Below, in pieces: positions 58,018 to 64,000 of a DNA stretch of 64,000 bases. Where the stretch lies: positions 1-64,000 of the forward strand of contig NZ_JACSET010000003.1 of NCBI RefSeq assembly GCF_014334325.1, read 5' to 3'. This DNA is from Treponema sp. Marseille-Q4130. GTDB lineage: Bacteria > Spirochaetota > Spirochaetia > Treponematales > Treponemataceae. The notes beneath the pieces are model-generated. The model had not been told where the DNA came from. It saw only the letters and a list, made by a program, of their open reading frames with translations, and did no database searches. The translations under genes were made by a program, and so were the position numbers. The stretch's first letter is position 1. Each line of letters starts with the position of its first letter.

Positions 58018-58674
58018 TTAATTTCCGGGTGTAAAAAATTCCACGATGTCTTTCTGCAAACACTCGACCGCCGCTTGCCTGTTTCCCTCCGTTAAATAAT
58101 TGATAAGCTGTTTGTGATAATTTGCGCCGCTTTGCACCCGTGTAAGATGCAGTGTTTTCCAATACGAACGCACGTACGCGATACCCAGCGCACGCATGAC
58201 GGCGGCAAGCTGTTGATATGAAAACGCGCTGTCGGAAAATGAAAAAAGCATCAGGTGAAACGTACAATTTTTTTCCCAGTGTTCGAGCGCCTCCCGCTGT
58301 TCCGGCTTACTGTAATCTTTATATACCAACTTCTCCAGCTGTGCGATCCGATCCTCGGTTATCGCATTCCAATTACGATCGAGATATCCGCATTCCAATA
58401 CGACACGGTAATCGAGCATTTCCGAAACCGTCTTATCCGAAATCGCCGTCACTTCATAGCCGAAGCGCGGAATACTTTTTAATAATTTTTCATTACACAG
58501 CGAAATAAGCGCTTCGCGGATCGGCGATTTACTTACAGCGAATTCGTCAACAAGAGATTTTTCCGTAATGATGTCACCGGATTTGTATTCATCGCGGATG
58601 ATGCGTTGAAGGATGATATCGTAATACACATCTTTCAACGTATTGCTGGAATACTTTTTTCGTGTCGCTGCCAT
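58018..58674 (-). CDS. GntR family transcriptional regulator (FCD domain)
   Basis: A 218-residue regulator. Winged helix at about 15-80 (ITEKSLVDEFAVSKSPIREAL is the recognition area), then a helical FCD ligand domain with metal/ligand positions in DYRVVLECG and the late HKQLINYLTEGNRQAAVECL. It is the last gene behind the dhaK-dhaL-desulfidase genes, 11 bp after the latter, so it probably controls this operon in response to one of its metabolites. No operator was identified. Confidence 0.9.
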   Translation of the reverse strand: MAATRKKYSSNTLKDVYYDIILQRIIRDEYKSGDIITEKSLVDEFAVSKSPIREALISLCNEKLLKSIPRFGYEVTAISDKTVSEMLDYRVVLECGYLDRNWNAITEDRIAQLEKLVYKDYSKPEQREALEHWEKNCTFHLMLFSFSDSAFSYQQLAAVMRALGIAYVRSYWKTLHLTRVQSGANYHKQLINYLTEGNRQAAVECLQKDIVEFFTPGN

Positions 58675-58685
58675 GATCGGAAACC

Positions 58686-59969
58686 TTATTTTTCCAACAT
58701 GATATGCAATATTTCGGTGTCGGTGGAACGCATGCCTTCGCGACCCATGCGTCCGAAACTTCGTATCGTGTCTTCCGCCGATTCTTTTACGAGACCTTCA
58801 CCGCTTTTAAATGCGACGCCTTCGTGCGAGCCGAGTTCAAATCCCAATATGGCGGCGTCTACAGCCGATGCGATCTTTGCCGCACACGACGGTTTTGCTC
58901 CGTCACACACGATACCGCCTACATCGGCAAGCGTATTCGTAATTGTACGCGCAACGGCATCTTCATCACCTCCGTGCAAATACGTGATACCGCATCCCGC
59001 TCCGGTCGCAGCGCACACCGCCCCGCAAAACGCGCTCAAACTGCCGATATACCGCTTTTGCAAAAGCGCAATCAAATTTGCCAAAACGAGGGCGCGGATC
59101 AATTTGTCGTGCGGGACATTCCATTCTTTCGCATATTCGATTACCGGCAGCGATACCGTCATCCCCTGATTGCCGCTGCCGCTGTTTATGACGACGGGCA
59201 GCGGACATCCGCTCATACGCGCATCGCTTCCCGCCGCGGCGGCAGCCCGCGCGCGCACGCGTACGTCGTTTTTATCGTATAATTTTTCGAGCGTGCGTCC
59301 GACCTTCGCTCCGTATTCGCGTGCAAGCCCTTCTTTCGATATGGCGGTATTGTATTCGATCTGCCGTTCGATAACGGCGCGCACATCGTCGATGTTCACT
59401 TCGTCCGCAAAGCGGATGATATCCCGTACCGAAAGCAGCGATTTGTTCGCTTCATTTCCCGCATCGTTTTTTACACCGGTCGATTTCACATCGATCAGTA
59501 CCTTTCCGTTTTTTTCGACGTATGCGATATTCGTATGCTTTTCCGAAACGACGACAACAGCCGTATCTTCTCCTCTCTTTGCCGTCACGCGGATATACAG
59601 ATTGTCTTTGCCGTCGACGAGACTGCACGTACAAAAACCGGAATCGACAAGCTCTTTTGTTTTTTTAATCTGCTCTTCGGTGATTTTGGAAAGCACTTCC
59701 AAACCGATTTCAGCATCTCCGCCGACGGCGCCGAGCGTCGCCGCGACATCGATCCCTTTCAAACCGCCGGAGTTCGGAACGGTTACGCCCTGTACGTTTT
59801 TGACGATGTTGCCGCTCGCTTCGACCCGTATCGTTTCGGGAAAACTCCCGAGCACGTCGCGCGCTTTCGCCGCCGCAAACGCGATGGCGATCGGCTCGGT
59901 ACAGCCCAGCGCAGGAACAAGTTCGGTTTTGAGAATCGCTACGTATGCATCGTATACCTTTTTGTCCAT
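58686..59969 (-). CDS. L-cysteine desulfidase / serine dehydratase-like (CyuA/UPF0597 family)
   Basis: A 427-residue enzyme of the CyuA (YhaM) family, [4Fe-4S] lyases that degrade L-cysteine to pyruvate, ammonia and sulphide. Visible: PALGCTEPIAIA (C23), NSGGLKGID, SGCPLPVVINSGSGNQG and CAATGAGCGITYLHGG. Start ATG 59969, 5 bp after the dhaL stop, with AGGGA somewhat far upstream (about 12 nt), so coupling is likely. Linkage to dihydroxyacetone kinase is unusual and may mean a different substrate. Confidence 0.88.
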   Translation of the reverse strand: MDKKVYDAYVAILKTELVPALGCTEPIAIAFAAAKARDVLGSFPETIRVEASGNIVKNVQGVTVPNSGGLKGIDVAATLGAVGGDAEIGLEVLSKITEEQIKKTKELVDSGFCTCSLVDGKDNLYIRVTAKRGEDTAVVVVSEKHTNIAYVEKNGKVLIDVKSTGVKNDAGNEANKSLLSVRDIIRFADEVNIDDVRAVIERQIEYNTAISKEGLAREYGAKVGRTLEKLYDKNDVRVRARAAAAAGSDARMSGCPLPVVINSGSGNQGMTVSLPVIEYAKEWNVPHDKLIRALVLANLIALLQKRYIGSLSAFCGAVCAATGAGCGITYLHGGDEDAVARTITNTLADVGGIVCDGAKPSCAAKIASAVDAAILGFELGSHEGVAFKSGEGLVKESAEDTIRSFGRMGREGMRSTDTEILHIMLEK

Positions 59970-59974
59970 GATAA

Positions 59975-60598
59975 TTATTTTCCCTGACAATACGTATTTA
60001 TCGCTTCAAACAAGAGTTTGCCGACGACCGATCCGCCGTCGAGCACTCCGATACTTTTTTCCGCATAATAGGCCGCACGTCCGTGTACCGCTTTCATATT
60101 TTTCGTATTTTCCGAACCCTTTGCGGCGGCGGCGGCAGCAGCTTCGAACGCTTTTTTTTCACCGTCGGCGCTGTGCTTTTCAAGTTCATCGACTGCGGGA
60201 ATAAAGGCGTCCATGATCGTTTTTTCTCCGGCTTTCGATCCGCATTTTTCACTGATCGCTTCGATCCCCGCTTTGAATGCGGCACTCGTTTCCGCCAAAT
60301 CGATATCCGTTTTGCCGCGCATCGCTTTCGCCATACCCATAATGCCGATCGACGTAATCGTTCCGAGCGATGACGGCGCCTTTTCGTTAAACGTCATCCC
60401 CATCTTCATAAATAATTTTCCCAAGTCAGTTTCATCGGCGGTATCGAGAAAATCGCTCACCGCTTTATAACCTTCGCTCATGGAAATACCCAAATCACCG
60501 TCGCCGTTTTGCTGGTCGAGCTGAATGAGATAATCTTTGTTTTTCGTCATCACATCGCTTATAATTTTACATGCACCTTTTACATCCTGTGCGTTCAT
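59975..60598 (-). CDS. dhaL: Dihydroxyacetone kinase subunit L (DhaL-like)
   Basis: A 207-residue nucleotide-binding subunit. The Asp ligands for Mg-ADP are in NGDGDLGISM (D33, D35), and the phosphate-binding SSLGTI near 84 is typical. With DhaK it phosphorylates dihydroxyacetone or a similar ketose. GGAGG lies 6 nt before ATG 60598. Whether phosphate comes from the PTS (DhaM) or ATP is open: no dhaM is in the window. Confidence 0.9.
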   Translation of the reverse strand: MNAQDVKGACKIISDVMTKNKDYLIQLDQQNGDGDLGISMSEGYKAVSDFLDTADETDLGKLFMKMGMTFNEKAPSSLGTITSIGIMGMAKAMRGKTDIDLAETSAAFKAGIEAISEKCGSKAGEKTIMDAFIPAVDELEKHSADGEKKAFEAAAAAAAKGSENTKNMKAVHGRAAYYAEKSIGVLDGGSVVGKLLFEAINTYCQGK

Positions 60599-60694
60599 CG
60601 GCAGCCTCCGAAAATTAATAATTTTAAACGGGCTGCCCAAAAGCTGAAAGTTTCGGGCAGTTTCTACATCTTTTGTATATTTTTTCAATAATAA

Positions 60695-61702
60695 TTATTT
60701 ATTTTCATTCGTATAGAACGGAGTCGACGCCGGAGCGCGGAGCAATTCTTCAAGCTGCGAATCGAGTTTGAATACGGTAATCGACAAACCGGCCATCTCC
60801 ATAGACGTCGCGAATTCTCCGATGTGCGGCATAAAAATGCTCACATTTTTTGCGGCAAGCATCTTTGCGATCGAACGATAAACGATGAGCTGCTCTTCAA
60901 GCGGCGTCGCGCCGAGTCCGTTTACCATAACGGAAACTTTATCGCCGGAAGCGAGCGGCATATCGGCAAGGATTTTGTCGAGGATAACCTTTGCGACTTC
61001 ATCGGCCGTCATCATTTTACGCACTTCGATCCCGGGTTCGCCGTGGATGCCCATTCCTACTTCGATTTCATCGTCGTTGATGGAGAACGTCGGCTTTCCG
61101 ACTTCCGGAACGATGCACGGAGAAAGCGCGACACCCATCGTTCTGATATTTGCAAGCGCCTTTTCCGCAACGGAAGCGACTTCGTCAAGCGACATCATTT
61201 TATCGGCGGCCGCACCGGCAACTTTAAACGCATATACCATACCCGCAACACCGCGGCGCTTTGCCGCCGTTTCTTTTGCACTGGAAGCGACGTCGTCGCA
61301 CACGAGTACGGTTTTCGTTTTTATATCGTCCATATCGACCATTTCACAAGCCATGTCGAAATTCATTTTATCGCCGCCGTAGTTTCCGTAGAGGCACAAA
61401 ACGCCGCTGCCGCGGTCGCACGCTTTAATCATATTCGCCATCTTCTGAGATGACGGAGAAGCGAACACATTGCCGATCGCGCAGCCGTCGAGCATACCGC
61501 TTCCGACATAGCCCAAAAACACCGGCAAGTGCCCGCTGCCTCCTGCCGTCACGATGCCGACTTTGCCGTCTTTTACGGGATAACCCGAAACGAGCACGCG
61601 GCAGTCGCCGTCGAGAAAATGCACTCTGTCGCCGTACGCAAGTTCGATGCCTTCCATCATTTCGTTTACAAAATCTTCCGGTTTGTTAATAATCTTTTTC
61701 AT
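60695..61702 (-). CDS. dhaK: Dihydroxyacetone kinase subunit K (DhaK-like)
   Basis: A 335-residue substrate-binding subunit. GGSGHLP (54-60), YGNYGGDKMNFDMA (D111) and the covalent substrate His220 in GMGIHGEPG are conserved. ATG 61702 has GGAGG 5 nt upstream, while the in-frame ATG at 61714 overlaps that site. It heads an operon dhaK-dhaL-desulfidase-GntR. The 96-bp gap to dhaL is unusually long for this strand and holds a GGGCTGCC/GGGCAG hairpin near 60628-60660. Confidence 0.92.
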   Translation of the reverse strand: MKKIINKPEDFVNEMMEGIELAYGDRVHFLDGDCRVLVSGYPVKDGKVGIVTAGGSGHLPVFLGYVGSGMLDGCAIGNVFASPSSQKMANMIKACDRGSGVLCLYGNYGGDKMNFDMACEMVDMDDIKTKTVLVCDDVASSAKETAAKRRGVAGMVYAFKVAGAAADKMMSLDEVASVAEKALANIRTMGVALSPCIVPEVGKPTFSINDDEIEVGMGIHGEPGIEVRKMMTADEVAKVILDKILADMPLASGDKVSVMVNGLGATPLEEQLIVYRSIAKMLAAKNVSIFMPHIGEFATSMEMAGLSITVFKLDSQLEELLRAPASTPFYTNENK

Positions 61703-61764
61703 ACGCACCTCCATATTGATATTGATTTAATAATTTATATTGCGGACAATCGATTATGACGCTG

Positions 61765-61860
61765 TCATCCGCCCAAATACGCTTTGATCACCTGCGGATC
61801 GGAAAGCAATTCTTTTCCGGTGCCTTCCATGATTACTTTGATGGGTTCGCGGCAATCTAT
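61765..61860 (-). pseudogene. livF remnant (C-terminus of a branched-chain amino acid ABC ATPase)
   Basis: The minus frame ending at TGA 61765 reads VIMEGTGKELLSDPQVIKAYLGG, shortened here, which is the characteristic last stretch of LivF proteins (GTGEELLxDPxVxxAYLG). Only about 30 codons remain; a stop lies immediately upstream and no ATPase motifs exist in the window. A relic of a deleted transporter upstream of dhaK. Confidence 0.6.
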
Positions 61861-62022
61861 AAGATATCAGTAATATCTCACGGATTATCTATCAGTAGTA
61901 TAAGGCCACTTTTCAAATAACGCAAGTTTTTTTTACAATTTTTTTGGAGAATTTTTAGCGCTCGAGCAGTCCGTATCATAACAAAGGCTCTCCGCGTTAC
62001 GCCGATAAAATCTCGCGCGGCG
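61861..62022. other. Short AT-rich intergenic region
   Basis: Between the livF remnant and the convergent-side PG0541-type gene end. Holds a short AGATATCAGTAATATCT palindrome (about 61861-61877) and an ATTTTTTTGGAG stretch; no gene seen. Confidence 0.4.
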
Positions 62023-62334
62023 CTAAAACTCTTCCGCTTCGCTTATAAAACAGCCGACACATTCGGTCGGGTATTTTTCACGCAGCTTTTTAATAATCGA
62101 TTTCAATTCAGCTTCTTCGTCGCGGTCGCAGTAGATGATGTACATCGCATTGAGCTGCGGCCACACCGAGTCTCCGAGCCGCGGATTACCGTAACCGGCG
62201 CCCATCACCGAAGGAATTTTCGTAAAGTGCAATCCGACTTTGCGTTCGGCAAATTCCTGCTGAAAATCTTCTTCGAGCGCCTGCGAAAATATGATCTCCA
62301 TTCGAACGCGCCGTATTCCGTTTATTTCGTCCAT
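62023..62334 (-). CDS. PG0541-type transporter-associated protein
   Basis: A 103-residue P-II-like small protein: RMEIIFSQALEEDF, GYGNPRLGDSVWPQLNAMYI and LKSIIKKLREKYP. This pattern (PRxGxxxWPxxN) marks the PG0541 family, which is encoded beside RND efflux genes and may regulate or assist the pump. AAGGAG is 5 nt before ATG 62334, and it follows the RND gene by 20 bp. Confidence 0.75.
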   Translation of the reverse strand: MDEINGIRRVRMEIIFSQALEEDFQQEFAERKVGLHFTKIPSVMGAGYGNPRLGDSVWPQLNAMYIIYCDRDEEAELKSIIKKLREKYPTECVGCFISEAEEF

Positions 62335-62354
62335 AGAAACTCCTTTTAACTCCG

Positions 62355-64000
62355 TTACGCTTCGCGAGCGCGAAGCAGTTTTCGCTCAAGCTTCCGCTGC
62401 CGTCTCGAATTGACGATATAATACACGGTCGGCATTACAAAGAGCGTCATCAAAGAACCGAAGGTCATACCGCCGAACACCGTCAAACTTATCGGCTGCA
62501 TACTTGCCGAGCCCTCGCCGGGGAAAAATGCCATCGGCATGAGCGAAATGACGGTCGTAAGCGTACTCATCAAAATGGGGCGCAGGCGGTTTCGCGCGGC
62601 TTCGATGCACGCGTCTTCGAGTGCAAGGCCGCGCTTACGCAGCAGATTCGTGTAGTCGACGAGGACGATACCGTTGTTGACGATCGTACCGACGAGAACG
62701 AGTACGCCCATAACGGTGACGACGCTTAAACGCGAACCGTTGAGCGCGTAGATCGCAATGACGCCGATAAAGGACAGCGGTATCGTAAACAAAACGATAA
62801 ACGGATCCATAAACGATTCGAATTGACTCGCCATGACGATAAACACGAGGATCGATGCCATTATGATAATCAAACCGAAATTTCTAACGGCTTCCATCAT
62901 ATCTTCATAGTCGCCGGAAAATCCGATGCGCACGTTTTCGTCTTTCGGGATATTCTCGTTTATAAGTTTTTGTATTTTATCCTGCACTTTATCAAGCGAA
63001 AGCCCCGCCACGGGCTTAGCCGTGATGTGAATAACGCGCGCCTGATTTTCGCGTAAAATCGTCACGGGAGAAGTCGTCTCTTTATAGTGCGCGAAATTCG
63101 AAAGCGGGATGCGTTCTCCCGACGCGTTTACGATCGAAAGCAAATCCAAATCGGCAAGCTTCGTTTTATCTTTTTTCGAAAGCCGCACGATGACGTCGAT
63201 GTCGTCGCCGTTGTCGGTATAACGGCTTGCAGTCGTACCGTTGATGAGCGCCGCCACTTCGCTTCCGACCGTATATACGTTTACTCCCAACTCGTACATA
63301 CGCTCGCGTTCGAATACCAATTCTACCTGCGGCAGTCCGTCTTCCAAATCGCTTGAAACTTCGGTGACGACATCCTGCGCCTGCTCTCTTAAAAGCTCTT
63401 CAAGCTGAGCGCCGGTAGCGCGGAGTTTGTTCAGATCGTCGCATTTGACGTTGATGCTCATACCGCCGGTGGACATACCGTTTTGATTTTGCGCGAAGCT
63501 CACTTTGACACCGGGTATTTTATTAAAATATTTCCGAAGCTTCGCCTTTGCCGACTTTTCGTTGTCCCAGCCCTTTTCGCGCTCTTCTGCCGGATACAGC
63601 GTAAACGTCACGGTTCCGGTATTCGTTCCCGATGTCGATGAAAATATATCCGTTCCGCCGACCGTCGTCGATGAATATTTGACACCTTTTAATTCCTGCG
63701 TCGCCGTCGTTTCAAAGCCCCGAAGCGTATCGTCGGTAACTTCGAGCCGAGTTCCTTTCGGCAATTCGAATTTGACGGAAACGGTATTCGATGCGGGTTC
63801 CGGCATAAAAATAAAACCGATAAATTTGACGGCCGCTACGGACAACACCAACAAGCCTATGAGTGAAAAAATACACAGTTTACGACGGTGCAATACGAAT
63901 TTCACGCCGCGTGCGTAGGCATCGTCGAGACGCGAAAAAAAGTGCGTAAACCGGCGGTTGATTTCGAACCGCACACCTTCTCCCCTGTCCGCAAGTTTAT
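62355..64000 (-). CDS. RND efflux pump, C-terminal part (cut by window edge)
   Basis: The frame is open to the window end, so the roughly 548 residues seen are the second half of an HAE1/AcrB-type pump: span 7 (FSLIGLLVLSVAAVKFIGFIF), the second periplasmic loop, then spans 8-12 with GTIVNNGIVLVDYTN in span 10 and the usual STLTTVISLMPMAFFPGEG. An in-frame GTG at 63974 is not a real start. Unlike the pump pair at 38.6-44.5 kb this is an ordinary member, and its operon partner is the PG0541-type gene. Confidence 0.93.
   Translation of the reverse strand, partial: KLADRGEGVRFEINRRFTHFFSRLDDAYARGVKFVLHRRKLCIFSLIGLLVLSVAAVKFIGFIFMPEPASNTVSVKFELPKGTRLEVTDDTLRGFETTATQELKGVKYSSTTVGGTDIFSSTSGTNTGTVTFTLYPAEEREKGWDNEKSAKAKLRKYFNKIPGVKVSFAQNQNGMSTGGMSINVKCDDLNKLRATGAQLEELLREQAQDVVTEVSSDLEDGLPQVELVFERERMYELGVNVYTVGSEVAALINGTTASRYTDNGDDIDVIVRLSKKDKTKLADLDLLSIVNASGERIPLSNFAHYKETTSPVTILRENQARVIHITAKPVAGLSLDKVQDKIQKLINENIPKDENVRIGFSGDYEDMMEAVRNFGLIIIMASILVFIVMASQFESFMDPFIVLFTIPLSFIGVIAIYALNGSRLSVVTVMGVLVLVGTIVNNGIVLVDYTNLLRKRGLALEDACIEAARNRLRPILMSTLTTVISLMPMAFFPGEGSASMQPISLTVFGGMTFGSLMTLFVMPTVYYIVNSRRQRKLERKLLRAREA

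Overview
The window looks like a chromosomal segment of a Treponema-like spirochaete with roughly 50% G+C. This is inferred from the many lipoproteins with loose spirochaetal lipoboxes, the mix of anaerobic functions (flavocytochrome-c-type reductases, rubrerythrin, RseC-like and 4Fe-4S membrane proteins), cheR/cheB, SUMF1-fold lipoproteins with a retroelement-style variable tail, and abundant short dispersed repeats. No 16S rRNA gene is present, so the species is not fixed; an oral or gut Treponema of the T. socranskii/T. brennaborense G+C class is a guess.

Layout. 0-15 kb: the 5' end of an IS1182-type transposase, an Rpn/PD-(D/E)XK gene, enolase, two SAM methyltransferases, an ABC ATPase/permease pair with pyrF, a flavocytochrome c-like lipoprotein, a DHDPS-family lyase followed by an N-terminally truncated TctA permease, two AT-rich exported hypotheticals, a decayed IS200 element and tRNA-fMet. 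Several repeat families lie between these genes, including a 37-bp minisatellite. 15-20 kb: rubrerythrin, cardiolipin synthase, a bile-acid/sodium-symporter-family transporter, an HD protein and a four-domain S1 protein. 20.3-23.3 kb: a cassette bounded by palindromic AT-rich repeats. It holds a (CGTT)n microsatellite, several leader hairpins and a two-module SUMF1/C-type-lectin-fold lipoprotein whose last ~40 codons have the codon pattern of a diversity-generating-retroelement variable region. No reverse transcriptase or template repeat lies in the window. 23.4-30.4 kb: cheR-cheB, a second Rpn gene whose Shine-Dalgarno sits in a perfect hairpin, a polyprenyl synthetase/TPR/RseC operon and a second FMN/FAD reductase.

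31-56.3 kb is the most unusual part: one long + strand, translationally coupled operon. In order it encodes two TPR lipoproteins, two Ig-like (Big_5-type) lipoproteins, a TolC-like outer membrane protein, a membrane-fusion lipoprotein, two divergent RND pumps and a 2958-residue exported helical protein. That giant ends in a hydrophobic Gly/Ala-rich segment and a candidate papain-like cysteine-peptidase tip. G+C drops sharply over the tip and over the small exported SH3 and glycan-binding-domain proteins that follow. I read this as a candidate dedicated secretion or surface-display system with an exchangeable C-terminal effector and linked protective or accessory genes; function is inferred, not shown.

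56.4-64 kb (minus strand): a TlpA thioredoxin / CD1871A-type CXXC micro-protein / NapH-like 4Fe-4S membrane protein cassette; a dhaK-dhaL-cysteine-desulfidase-GntR operon next to a livF remnant; and the 3' part of an RND pump gene with its PG0541-type partner, cut by the window edge.

Two general points. Several genes (cheR, the polyprenyl synthetase, tlpA) lack a Shine-Dalgarno and have a -10 hexamer exactly 7 nt before the ATG, suggesting leaderless mRNAs. Many neighbouring genes overlap as ATGA/GTGA, which helps decide starts and exposes one probable frameshift.
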